DNA of 51,228 bases from NCBI GenBank assembly GCA_029260755.1, contig JAJDCQ010000112.1, forward strand, positions 1-51,228, written 5' to 3'. This document shows, in pieces, positions 1-7,750 of the stretch. A program made the position numbers and the translations under genes. The notes under the pieces are model-generated. The model worked only from the letters and a program-made list of their open reading frames with translations. It was not told the origin of the DNA and made no database searches. How positions within the stretch are numbered: position 1 is the first letter of the stretch; each line of letters opens with the position of its first letter. The DNA is from Planctomycetota bacterium (GTDB taxonomy: Bacteria > Planctomycetota > J058 > JAJDCQ01).

Positions 1-531
1 CCGCCCGACGGGCCGAATCGGATCATCCGCTTCGAGGTCGAGGCCGACCAGTGGAACCGGATCCAGGCCGCCATCGAGAAGGTCCGCCGGGTCGGCGGCG
101 CCGAGGTCGGCCTCGCCGAGGCGTTCGACGTGATCGCCCACAACTACCTCGAGACCATCCTCGACGAGTCCGAGGTCCTCGATCCGCCCGCCGCTGCCTC
201 GACCCCGAGCGACGTTCCCGAGTCGGAGTTGCGCGGCGCACTCGAGGTCGAGCTCGAGCGGGATCGCCTCTTTCGCCAGGACGTGCTGCAGCGCTACGGC
301 TGGATCTGCGCCATCCCCGGCTGCGGCTGCCGGGTCAACCTGGAGGTCGACCACATCGTGCCGCGATCGCGAGCTCCCGAGCGGCGCTGGGACCCGGAGA
401 ACGTCGCTCCCCTGTGTCGAGGCCATCACCGGCTCAAGACCGACGGCATCATCAAGATCTCGGGGAAGGCGCCCGACGGAACCCTCATCGTGGAGCGGCC
501 GCGGGAGTCCCGGGATCGTGCTCTCGTCTGA
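1..531 (+). CDS. HNH endonuclease domain protein (3' part)
   Basis: The frame is open from the first base, so the start lies outside the window; 176 codons are visible. The C-terminal third carries an HNH nuclease pattern: Cys-rich CAIPGCGC, then EVDHIVPRSR, then ENVAPLCRGHHRLK, giving the D-H, N and H-H metal and catalytic residues. HNH proteins of this type cut DNA. The upstream part (helical, rich in EVE/EAD) may be the end of a DUF222-like or HNH-associated region as in many stand-alone HNH proteins; this is inference. The stop TGA is at 529-531. No partner gene follows, so a role in a mobile element, restriction or repair cannot be decided. Confidence 0.8.
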   Translation, partial: PPDGPNRIIRFEVEADQWNRIQAAIEKVRRVGGAEVGLAEAFDVIAHNYLETILDESEVLDPPAAASTPSDVPESELRGALEVELERDRLFRQDVLQRYGWICAIPGCGCRVNLEVDHIVPRSRAPERRWDPENVAPLCRGHHRLKTDGIIKISGKAPDGTLIVERPRESRDRALV

Positions 532-1509
532 TCGACCCCGGCGGTCGGCGGGCAACAGGCGCCCGCGCAACGACGAGAGCGCCGGCCCGGGCGGCGACGA
601 GTGGGATCCGACGTTCGGTCGTGAGGCCACCGCCGATCGGACGCCCCCGGCTCGCCTATCGTGATTTCAGGGGTCAGGTCCAGGATTCACACCAAAGGGG
701 CCAGGTCACACCAGCCGCTGCGACAGATTCGCTCGTGTGATTCCTGGACCTGACCCCTCGATTCACACCAGAGGCTCGGTGCGAAACGTTCTGGTCCGTG
801 CACTGCTGGCTTCGAGCCGAGGGAGGCTGTTGCGCGCGCGGAACTCTCGCACGGTGCGAGAGGTTGGGTTCGCACGGCTTCGACGCTCGGCGAGCGCCGT
901 TGCGCCGCGCAGCGGAGATGGCGCCGGCCGCGGGCGACCGCGAGTGGATGGCATTCCGGACGCCACGCTCGCGGGAGGGACTCGTCCTCTTGCCCCGCGG
1001 GCTGGCTCGCAGCGAGACGATCCGAGGTTCGGTCGAGAGCGCCGACCGCGGATCGAACCTGACCGGCTCGATGCGAGGCAAGGGGCGGCGACCGGTCGAA
1101 GACGAGGCGACCTGCTCCCGAGGTGATCTCGCGTCGCGCCCTCGGGGACGACCGGAAAGACCGACGCCCCACGTCGAGACACTGTGCTCGAGGCGGGGCG
1201 CCGCTCTTGGGTTGGATGCTGAGATAGGTTGATGTCGTTTGGTTGGAAGGGTGTTCGTTCTCTCTCGCGGAAGCCTCCTTCGTCCTGACGCGCGCTTCGA
1301 CCAGGCGCGCTCGCTCGTCCGATCTCCTACACAAGCGGCGTGCCGAAGGCCCGCGCGGGGCAAGAAGACGACAGGACCACCAACCAGGCAGCGACTTACG
1401 GCCGTAGAGGCCTTGGCCGCTTTACCACGACTGGAACGAGCGCTCTGAAGATCGTGCGCGACGGTGTGAGACCGACGTTCCCGATGCGCCCGAAACCGGG
1501 CGCGCGAGG
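532..1509. other. Gene-free stretch with REP-like repeat
   Basis: No convincing gene was found on either strand. The open frames here have arginine/serine-rich composition, no family motif and no ribosome binding site. The only clear structure is the inverted repeat at 669-758. The rest may be decayed DNA. Confidence 0.5.
669..758. repeat. REP-like inverted repeat
   Basis: Arms 669-692 and 735-758 are 24 nt each with one mismatch and share the core GGGGTCAGGTCCAGGA. Further partial copies of ATTCACACC lie beside each arm (685-693 and 761-769). GGGGTCAGGTC-type palindromes are known to accompany REP-associated Y1 transposases in many GC-rich genomes. No transposase is present here, so this is probably a non-autonomous copy. 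Confidence 0.65.
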
Positions 1510-2280
1510 TCAGCGATCCGCGGTCGAGCAGGCGCGCCTGAGCACGGGCAGGATCGCGGCCGGGTCGCAGCCGTAGATCCCCGAGCCCCAGGCCGAGTTC
1601 GCCTCGACCACGGCCCAGCCGCTTCCCGCGATCCGACCGACGTCGATGACGACCGCCGCAGCGACGCCCGCTTCCGTGTCGTCGAGGACGGTCGCGGCGA
1701 ACGCGAGCGCCGCGCGCTCCTCGTCGGACGGGGCGGGCCACGTTCCGTCCTCCGCGCGGGCGATCGCGCCGTCGCGAAGATAGGGCGAGGCGGTCACGAC
1801 CGCTCCGTCGAGGACGAAGCATCGCCACTCGACGGTCCACTCGACCGGGTCCGAGACGAGGGCCGGCGCGTCGTCCGGCGCGAGCTCGGGGCCGGGAAGA
1901 TCGGCGCCGCTCGCGTAGACGGCCGCATCGAAGCTCTTCCCGTCGCCCGGCTTCACGAACGTGGGCACCGCCGCGCGACGCGCCTGACCGACCGTCGTGA
2001 GCCGGACCGCGCGGAGCCGGTGGCGCTCGGGGAGCCTCGGGAGGAAGTCGGGCGCCGGCTCGAGGAGCTCGACGCCGAGCTGCGGCGCGACCACCTCGGC
2101 GAAGAGCGGCTCGCCGTAGAAGACGAGCTCGGGCACGTCCGCGAGCGCCTCCGGGACGCGCCAGGACGCGAGCCGCTCGACCGCCCAGCCGGCCTCTCCG
2201 GCGGCCCGACCGATCGCGATCGTGTCCTCGGTGTATCGGCCGGGCAGAACGAGCGTCGGGGGGTCAGGTCGCATCGCCAT
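1510..2280 (-). CDS. ATP-grasp domain protein
   Basis: 256 residues. The protein resembles the ATP-grasp family often labelled DUF4343. Visible parts are TFVKPGDGKSFDAAVY, a typical ATP-binding Lys strand, EWTVEWRCFVLDGAVV, and a C-terminal metal-binding strand VVIDVGRIAG..WAVVEANSAW with Glu/Asn. ATP-grasp enzymes join a carboxylate to an amine or thiol through an acyl-phosphate; the substrate here is unknown. The ATG at 2280 is chosen because GGAG lies 7 nt upstream; it overlaps the stop of the DUF5063 gene by 17 nt, so the two are translationally coupled. An alternative ATG lies at 2274. Last gene of a three-gene minus-strand operon. Confidence 0.8.
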   Translation of the reverse strand: MAMRPDPPTLVLPGRYTEDTIAIGRAAGEAGWAVERLASWRVPEALADVPELVFYGEPLFAEVVAPQLGVELLEPAPDFLPRLPERHRLRAVRLTTVGQARRAAVPTFVKPGDGKSFDAAVYASGADLPGPELAPDDAPALVSDPVEWTVEWRCFVLDGAVVTASPYLRDGAIARAEDGTWPAPSDEERAALAFAATVLDDTEAGVAAAVVIDVGRIAGSGWAVVEANSAWGSGIYGCDPAAILPVLRRACSTADR

Positions 2281-2794
2281 CGTCACTCTCCGTGCCCCCG
2301 TCGTCATCGCCCATCCGTCGGAGCGCCCAGTAAAGGGCGCGGATCGCGCTCGTCGCGTGCTCTCCCCAGTGCGCGAAGAACGAGAATCGCCAGTGCCAGA
2401 CTGCGTCGCGGAGGTTGTCGTCGGCGGAGGCATCGTCGAGGTCGAGAGTCTCGAGCCCCTGACTCACGTCGCCGTAGACGTCAGCCAGGTCATCCCAGAG
2501 CGCTCCGGTCAGTCCCTCGCTCTCCGGGTCGTAGGCGTCGAACACCTCGACATACAGGTCGAACGAATCGAAGATGCGCGGTTCGGCGAGCCGGGTACCC
2601 CGATGCCAGTGGGTTCGCTCGGTAAGGTCGTCCGGCTCGGAGAGCGCGAGTGCCGCAGCGAACAGCTCGGCCAGCCCGCTCGCGATCTCCACGAAGCGCC
2701 GCCGAAGCGGAAGCTCGCTCGCTCGCTCGCTCCGCGAGCTCACAGAACGAGCGCGCCGTCCGCGCGAACCCGAGGGCGCTCCGTCGGTCGGCAT
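2264..2794 (-). CDS. DUF5063 domain protein
   Basis: About 176 residues. The central pattern YVEVFDAYDPESEGLTGALW, then DDLADVYGDVSQGL, and the later WHWRFSFFAHWGEHATSAIRAL match my recollection of the DUF5063 family, which has no known function. The protein is acidic, helical and without signal peptide, so it is probably cytoplasmic. The 5' end is uncertain: GAGGAGGT lies 11-14 nt before a GTG at 2797 and an ATG at 2794, and the frame stays open to a GTG at 2818. It overlaps the ATP-grasp gene downstream and follows the metalloprotease gene by about 55 nt, so the three are probably one transcript. Confidence 0.75.
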   Translation of the reverse strand: MPTDGAPSGSRGRRARSVSSRSERASELPLRRRFVEIASGLAELFAAALALSEPDDLTERTHWHRGTRLAEPRIFDSFDLYVEVFDAYDPESEGLTGALWDDLADVYGDVSQGLETLDLDDASADDNLRDAVWHWRFSFFAHWGEHATSAIRALYWALRRMGDDDGGTESDDGDAT

Positions 2795-2849
2795 CACGCA
2801 CGGCGGGACCTCCTCCACCCGAGGAGACGCCGCGGCCGACCCGCCGCTG

Positions 2850-3893
2850 TCAGCCGAGCCCGATCTCGCCGAGGCCGTCGTCGTCGTAGCCCAGGTGGTG
2901 CCCGATCTCGTGGAGCACCGTCGTCCGGATCTCCTCGATCAGCTCGTCGCGGTCCAGCGCCGCCTTCTCGAGGTTGCGCCGGTAGATGATCACCCGCGGC
3001 GGCAGCGCCACGGGCATCTCCGGCTCCTTCTCCTGCGAGATGTCGACGCCGTCGTAGAGGCCGAGGATGAGCGGGTCGTGCCCCGTCTCGCGGAGCATCT
3101 TCTCGTTCGGGACGTCCTCGGCGACGATCGCGACGTTCTCGAGGCGCGCCCGGATCTCGTCAGGGATGCTCGCGATCGCCTCCTCGATCGCCCGGTCGAG
3201 CTCCTCGTCGGGGAGGCGCACCGGCGCCGGGAACCCGGCCGAGTCGAGGCGCGCGGCCTCGGCGAAGAGGGCGTCGGCCCGGTCGATCTTCCCGTCGCGC
3301 TCGTCGATGCAGGCGAGCGCGTGCAGGGCCGCCGCGTCGTCCTCCTCCTCGGAGACGACCTCGGCGAGCACCTCGCGCGCCTCGTCGAACCGGGCCAGCC
3401 GGAAGAGTCTCCTCCCGAGCCCGCTCCGGTGGTCGGGGTCGTCGGGCGCGTCGCGGAGGACGCGCTCGTGGAGGGCGAGCGCCTCGGCCGTCCGGTCGGC
3501 GGCGCAGAGCGCCTCGGCCTCGACGTAGCTCGCGTGCAGCGCCGTCTCGGGCTCGGCGTCCTCGAGCGCGTCGCGCCCCTCCGCGAGGGCGGCGAGGCAG
3601 CCGTCGAGGTCGTCCTCGTCGAGGAGCAGCTCGGCGAGGGCGACGACGACGTCGGCGTCGGTCGGCTCGACGCGGCGGAACGCGCGAAGCTCCTCGAGGG
3701 CGGTCCCCGCGCGACCGAGGTCGGTCAGGGCGTCGGCGCGGGCCAGGAGCAGCCGCGGCGTCAGCTCGCCGCCGAGCTTCTCGCGGGCGCGCTCGATCAC
3801 CTCGAGGGCGGCCTCCGGCTCTCCGTCGTCGACGGCGTCCTCCGCCTCGAGGGCGAGCTGGTCCGCCACGCTGTCACCGTCTCGGTCGATCAC
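2850..3893 (-). CDS. TPR protein with C-terminal zincin metallopeptidase domain
   Basis: 347 residues. The N-terminal two thirds is a run of TPR-like helical pairs (repeated A..AL.L..RA/LAELLLDE patterns). The last ~110 residues match the zincin family PF06262: PPRVIIYRRNLEKAA followed by TVLHEIGHHLGYDDDGL, with zinc ligands H328 and H332 and catalytic E329 of HExxH. Stand-alone members are usually about 120-150 residues, so the TPR fusion is notable. The GTG at 3893 is chosen because GGAGG lies 11 nt upstream and the longer frame adds only low-complexity sequence. No signal peptide is seen, so it is probably cytoplasmic. First gene of the minus-strand trio. Confidence 0.8.
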   Translation of the reverse strand: MIDRDGDSVADQLALEAEDAVDDGEPEAALEVIERAREKLGGELTPRLLLARADALTDLGRAGTALEELRAFRRVEPTDADVVVALAELLLDEDDLDGCLAALAEGRDALEDAEPETALHASYVEAEALCAADRTAEALALHERVLRDAPDDPDHRSGLGRRLFRLARFDEAREVLAEVVSEEEDDAAALHALACIDERDGKIDRADALFAEAARLDSAGFPAPVRLPDEELDRAIEEAIASIPDEIRARLENVAIVAEDVPNEKMLRETGHDPLILGLYDGVDISQEKEPEMPVALPPRVIIYRRNLEKAALDRDELIEEIRTTVLHEIGHHLGYDDDGLGEIGLG

Positions 3894-3985
3894 TGCTCTG
3901 CTCGCCTCCGGGGCGGGGCGGGGCGCTCGGGCCCGACCGACGATGAGAGACGTCCGGCCCGTCGAGCGCAAGGGCTCGACCGCCC

Positions 3986-4014
3986 TTGTCCGCCCCCGGG
4001 GAGCGGGCTACCAT
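3986..4014 (+). promoter_or_regulatory. Sigma70-type promoter of the kinase/regulator operon
   Basis: TTGTCC (3986-3991), exactly 17 nt, TACCAT (4009-4014). Transcription would start near 4021, about 53 nt before the GTG of the histidine kinase. Confidence 0.55.
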
Positions 4015-4073
4015 CGCGCCCTCGTCGACCCGATCCGGCGCGAATCGGCGCCCACCCGCGACGCGGAGCACTC

Positions 4074-5129
4074 GTGGCGACCACCACCCAACGCGACCGC
4101 CCGCCCGGCATCCTCGGCCAGCCGCCCACCCCGCGGTCGCTGAAGCGGGTCATCACCGGATTCGTCCTCCTCATCGTGATCTCGATCGTCCTGACGGTCG
4201 CGTTCATCCGCTACGTCATCCAGGCCTGGCTCAACGCCGCCGAGCTCGCCCGGGCGACGGGCGAGCCGTCGCCCTCGTTCGACTGGCCGGTGATGACGAT
4301 CGCCTCGTTCCTCTTCGTCGTGCTGATCACCGGCCTCTCGATCATCTTCACGTATTACATCATCGAGGTCCGCAACAACGCCCAGCAGACGCGCTTCATG
4401 GCCGGCATCACCCACGAGCTGAAGAGCCCGCTCTCCGCGATCCAGCTCTACGCCCAGAGCCTCCAGATCGCGGAGGTCGGCGAGGAGGAGCGGCGTCGCT
4501 TCCTCCGCGGGATCGTCGACGACGTCCGCCGTCTCGATCGCCTCGTGAGCAACATCACCGAGACGGGGAAGTTCGACCTCGGCGTGACCGACCTGCGCCT
4601 CGAGGAGATCGACGCCGCCGAGCTCCTCGAGCGCTACGAGGAGCGCGTCCGCGACCGCCTCGCCTTCGCCGACCGACCGATCGAGGTCGCCTGGGACGCC
4701 GGTGAGCGCCGCGTGATCCGCGTCGACACGCGCCGGATCGAGCAGGTGCTCGACAACCTCGTCGACAACGCCGTGAAGTACTCCGACTCCGGCGAGCCGA
4801 TCCGCTTCGCGAGCGCCGTCGACGGCGGGGACCTCGTGATCACCTGCGTCGACGCCGGCCTCGGCCTCGAGCCGCGCGAGCTCGACCGGATCTTCGACCG
4901 CTTCTACCGCTCGCCGTCCGCGAAGAAGCGTCCGGGCGGCGGCACCGGGCTCGGCCTCTTCATCTCGCGGCGCATCGTCGAGGCGCACGGCGGCTCGCTC
5001 GAGGGGGCGAGCGCGGGGGTCGGAAAGGGGTCGACCTTCACGATACGGATCCCGAGCGATCCATCCTCGTCGCCCGGCGATGGGGCCGCGCTCGAGAGCC
5101 GAGGGGGAGAGAGCGTTGGAGCCGCCTAG
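4074..5129 (+). CDS. Membrane sensor histidine kinase
   Basis: 351 residues. Two membrane helices (about 25-48 and 73-95) enclose only about 25 periplasmic residues, so there is no room for a folded external sensor domain. Next comes a HisKA dimerisation helix with the phospho-acceptor H114 (THELKSPLSAIQLYAQSL). The HATPase domain follows: N box EQVLDNLVDNAVKY, G1-like DAGLGLEP, F-box IFDRFYR and G2 GGGTGLGLFISRRIV. It autophosphorylates and passes phosphate to the regulator encoded next. The GTG at 4074 is preceded by GGAG at 5 nt and lies downstream of the 3986-4014 promoter. The open frame extends far upstream but that part is the reverse shadow of the protease gene. Signal sensed: unknown. 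Confidence 0.92.
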   Translation: MATTTQRDRPPGILGQPPTPRSLKRVITGFVLLIVISIVLTVAFIRYVIQAWLNAAELARATGEPSPSFDWPVMTIASFLFVVLITGLSIIFTYYIIEVRNNAQQTRFMAGITHELKSPLSAIQLYAQSLQIAEVGEEERRRFLRGIVDDVRRLDRLVSNITETGKFDLGVTDLRLEEIDAAELLERYEERVRDRLAFADRPIEVAWDAGERRVIRVDTRRIEQVLDNLVDNAVKYSDSGEPIRFASAVDGGDLVITCVDAGLGLEPRELDRIFDRFYRSPSAKKRPGGGTGLGLFISRRIVEAHGGSLEGASAGVGKGSTFTIRIPSDPSSSPGDGAALESRGGESVGAA

Positions 5130-5841
5130 CAGAATCCTCGTCGTCGACGACGAGGACCACCTCCGCGACGGGCTCCGCTTCAACCTGGTCGCCGCCGGCT
5201 ACCGGGTCGACGCGGCGGCCGACGGACCGGCGGCGAAGGAGCTCCTCACCGAGCAGGACTACGACCTCGTCGTCCTCGACGTGATGATGCCCGGCGAGGA
5301 TGGGCTCTCGGTCTGCCGGTGGCTCCGGAAGCGCGGGAACCTCACCCCGGTGCTGATGCTGACCGTGCGGAGCCTCACCGAGGACATGATCGAGGGGCTC
5401 GATTCGGGCGCCGACGACTACATGACCAAGCCGTTCGACCTGCGCGAGCTGCTCGCGCGCGTCCGGACGATGCTGCGGCGACGCCGCTGGACGGGCGATG
5501 AGACCATCGGGAGCCCCGACGACGTCCTCGAGTTCGAGGGCAACCGGATCGACTTCCGGACTTACCGAGCGACCACCCACGACGGCCGCGAGCTCGAGCT
5601 GAGCCACCGCGAGGCGATGCTGCTGCGCCTGCTGAGTCAACGCCCCGGCGAGGTCGTGCCGCGCGAGGCGATCCTCGAGAAGGTCTGGGGGCTCAAGGGC
5701 AACATTCACACGCGCACGATCGACAACTTCATCCTGCGCCTGCGCCGCTACTTCGAGCAGAACCCGTCGAAGCCACGCCACATCCTGAGCGTCCGCGGCG
5801 TCGGCTACCGGTTCGTCGCCGAGACCGCCAGCCCGCAATGA
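5116..5841 (+). CDS. OmpR/PhoB-type response regulator
   Basis: 241 residues. Receiver domain residues 5-120: acidic pair D11/D12, phospho-acceptor D55 in VVLDVMMPG, T83, and K105 in YMTKPFDLRELL. A winged-helix DNA-binding domain follows (about 140-236), ending in RHILSVRGVGYRFV, typical of the OmpR family. It is the partner of the upstream kinase: the start overlaps the kinase stop by 14 nt. TTG at 5116 is preferred because GGAG lies 6 nt upstream and the product then begins directly before the RILVVDDE strand; the in-frame ATG at 5080 would add 12 residues. A perfect hairpin follows the stop. Confidence 0.93.
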   Translation: MEPPSRILVVDDEDHLRDGLRFNLVAAGYRVDAAADGPAAKELLTEQDYDLVVLDVMMPGEDGLSVCRWLRKRGNLTPVLMLTVRSLTEDMIEGLDSGADDYMTKPFDLRELLARVRTMLRRRRWTGDETIGSPDDVLEFEGNRIDFRTYRATTHDGRELELSHREAMLLRLLSQRPGEVVPREAILEKVWGLKGNIHTRTIDNFILRLRRYFEQNPSKPRHILSVRGVGYRFVAETASPQ

Positions 5842-5844
5842 GAA

Positions 5845-5871
5845 CGAGGGAGGCCGCGTCGGCCTCCCTCG
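5845..5871. terminator. Bidirectional hairpin between convergent genes
   Basis: Perfect 11-bp stem (5845-5855 with 5861-5871) and a GCGTC loop, 4 nt after the regulator stop and 31 nt before the stop of the convergent desaturase gene. No T-run follows, so termination strength is uncertain. Confidence 0.55.
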
Positions 5872-5901
5872 ATCCCCGAGTCTCGATGTCGTCGAGCGGC
5901 G

Positions 5902-6903
5902 TCAGGCGGCCGCCTCGACGGGCTCGGCCGGCGGCGCGTTGCTCTCGACCGGCGCCCCCTCGAGCGCGCTCGCTGCCAGGAGACCGCCCTCGACGAGCAC
6001 CCGCTTCGTCGGGCGCTGCACCTTCCAGACGAGCCCGAGCATCTCGCACGTGCGGATGAACCGCCAGGTGAGGTCGATCTCGTACCAGGCGAAGCCGTTC
6101 ATCGCCGAGACCTGGTAGTGGTGGTGGTTGTTGTGCCACCCCTCGCCGGCCGTGATCATCGCGAGGACCGGGTTGTTGCGACTGTCGTCCTCGGACTCGT
6201 AGCGACGCGTGCCCCAGACGTGGTTGAGCGAGTTCACGGTGAACGTGCCGTGATACAGGCACACCGTGCTCAGGAAGAAGCCCCAGCTCACCGCCGAGAT
6301 ACCGGCGCCGAGCGTCCACTCGAAGACGAGATAGATCGCGATGGCGAGGACGAGCGGCGGCAGGAGCGCGTACTTGTCGAGGAACCGGAGCTCGGGGAAG
6401 CGCTTGTAGTCGCCCATCAGGTCCCAGCGGGTCCCGTCGTTACGCTTGTCGAAGATCCAGAGCACGTGCGAGTACCAGAACCCTCGCTGCACGGGCGAGT
6501 GGATGTCCTCGGGTTCGTCGGAGAACTTGTGGTGATGGCGGTGGTGACCCGCCCACCAGATCGGCCCCTTCTGCGCGGCGAGGGTGCCGAGCAGCGCGAG
6601 GAAGAACTGGAACGGGCGGCTCGTCCGGAAGGCCCGATGGGCGAAGTACCGGTGGTAACCCCCCGTGAGGCCGATGACCCGGACGTAGTACATCACCAGG
6701 AACAGCACCGGCAGCCACCAGTAGAAAGGCACCAGGAACGGTCCGACCGCCGCGGCCACGTGCATCAGCATGAAGGGGATCCAGCCGACGAGGTCGGTCT
6801 GCATCTTCCCCTCGAGCGGGTAGCTCGGAACCGGGGGATCCTCGGGAAGAGCGCTCGCGGGCTTGACCACGGGCGGCTCCAGGACGGCTTCGGGCTGACT
6901 CAT
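5902..6903 (-). CDS. Acyl-CoA/fatty-acid desaturase (membrane di-iron)
   Basis: 333 residues, integral inner-membrane protein with about four hydrophobic helices. The three histidine boxes of the delta-9 acyl-CoA desaturase family are complete: HRYFAH (84-89), HHRHHH (120-125) and EGWHNNHHH (about 254-262), with NSLNHVWG providing a further ligand region. It should introduce a cis double bond into fatty acyl chains, needing O2 and electrons, and so tune membrane fluidity. The length fits the short bacterial form without a fused cytochrome b5. ATG 6903 has GGAGAG upstream; the longer frame to 6966 adds a Ser-rich stretch without support. Monocistronic, convergent with the response regulator. 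Confidence 0.93.
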   Translation of the reverse strand: MSQPEAVLEPPVVKPASALPEDPPVPSYPLEGKMQTDLVGWIPFMLMHVAAAVGPFLVPFYWWLPVLFLVMYYVRVIGLTGGYHRYFAHRAFRTSRPFQFFLALLGTLAAQKGPIWWAGHHRHHHKFSDEPEDIHSPVQRGFWYSHVLWIFDKRNDGTRWDLMGDYKRFPELRFLDKYALLPPLVLAIAIYLVFEWTLGAGISAVSWGFFLSTVCLYHGTFTVNSLNHVWGTRRYESEDDSRNNPVLAMITAGEGWHNNHHHYQVSAMNGFAWYEIDLTWRFIRTCEMLGLVWKVQRPTKRVLVEGGLLAASALEGAPVESNAPPAEPVEAAA

Positions 6904-7086
6904 CGCTGTCTCTCCATTCGTCGCAACCTTTGACGATGAAAGGCTAACCGACGAGCGGGCGCGCATCAGTCACGCCGCGGGAGAGCTCTGTCATCTCTCG
7001 GTCACGTACGTCACGACCGGGTCAAATCCGCTCTTCGAGCCCCGGGAAACCCCGATGTAGACCGAAACGAGCACCCAAACACATAC

Positions 7087-7114
7087 TTGACATCATCGAA
7101 CAAAAGCCTATAAT
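7087..7114 (+). promoter_or_regulatory. Consensus sigma70 promoter
   Basis: TTGACA (7087-7092), 16 nt, TATAAT (7109-7114): both hexamers are perfect consensus, which is striking in DNA this GC-rich. The start of transcription would be near 7121, about 29 nt before the small gene at 7150. Confidence 0.8.
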
Positions 7115-7149
7115 CGCCGCTCACCCAAAGGGAGGACGAGGCCGATGAC

Positions 7150-7743
7150 TTGGTCGAAGAGAAGGGATCGAGGAGGAGGCGCGGCGCCTCCACGGAGCCG
7201 AGCTCACCACCGTCCCGCCGCGGACCGACGGTCGACGCGCTCGAGTGGCTGGGTGCGCACCGACCGCTCGCGGTCGAAGACGCCTGGGAGCTCGAGGACC
7301 GGCTGAGGAGCTGCTTCCTGAGCGGCGGGCCCGACGCGGTTCACTTCGTTCTGTGGGCCGCGAGCGCGCGCGACCACTCGCGGACGCTCGCGGAGGTGGC
7401 CGCCGTCGTCCAGATCCGGATGGCGGCGCCGCCGATCACGAGCGGGCGGCTGCGACCGAGGATCGCGGCGCGCCTCCGGGGAGACGAGCGGAGCAGCGCG
7501 CTCCTGGAACGGCTCGTCCGGCTCGAGAGGCTGCTGCGGCGGCTCGAGGTGCCGCGGTCGGCCCTCCTCGCCGCGCGCGCGCGGCTCGACGACGCCCTGT
7601 TCTGCGACGGGACGCTGCGGATCGCGCTCGGCGCGCTGGCCGGGTGCGCGGCGATCCCCTACGAGCAGGCGGAGGTGCTCGCCGAGCTGCTCGGGGTCGG
7701 ATGCGATTGCGAGCTGATCCTGAACACGTGGCTCGACCGATGA
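7150..7743 (+). CDS. Hypothetical helical protein
   Basis: 197 residues, no family recognised. The first ~25 residues are basic and Ser/Pro-rich. The rest is predicted to be all-helical with a Leu/Arg-rich middle (LLERLVRLERLLRRLEVPR), which could form an amphipathic or coiled helix. Two Cys sit near the end (GVGCDCELIL). No signal peptide or membrane helix. TTG 7150 is chosen because GAGG lies 8 nt upstream and a consensus promoter ends 35 nt before it; an ATG at 7145 is in another frame that closes within about 50 codons. The strong promoter argues that this is a real, well-expressed gene. It converges on the PAS kinase gene with a 7-nt gap. Confidence 0.6.
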   Translation: MVEEKGSRRRRGASTEPSSPPSRRGPTVDALEWLGAHRPLAVEDAWELEDRLRSCFLSGGPDAVHFVLWAASARDHSRTLAEVAAVVQIRMAAPPITSGRLRPRIAARLRGDERSSALLERLVRLERLLRRLEVPRSALLAARARLDDALFCDGTLRIALGALAGCAAIPYEQAEVLAELLGVGCDCELILNTWLDR

Positions 7744-7750
7744 GCGAGGC

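Noticed and set aside
687..1840. Minus-strand open frames of 215 and 388 codons in the gene-free stretch
   Set aside because: Arg/Ser-rich composition, no motif and no ribosome binding site; one runs into the ATP-grasp gene in a wrong frame.
2574..4073. N-terminal 500-codon extension of the histidine kinase
   Set aside because: It is the antisense of the TPR-zincin and DUF5063 genes; the kinase has its own promoter and ribosome binding site at 3986-4074.
7145..7300. ATG 7145 with a ribosome binding site
   Set aside because: The frame closes within about 50 codons and its product is Arg/Ser/Pro-rich; the overlapping TTG 7150 frame gives a normal protein.
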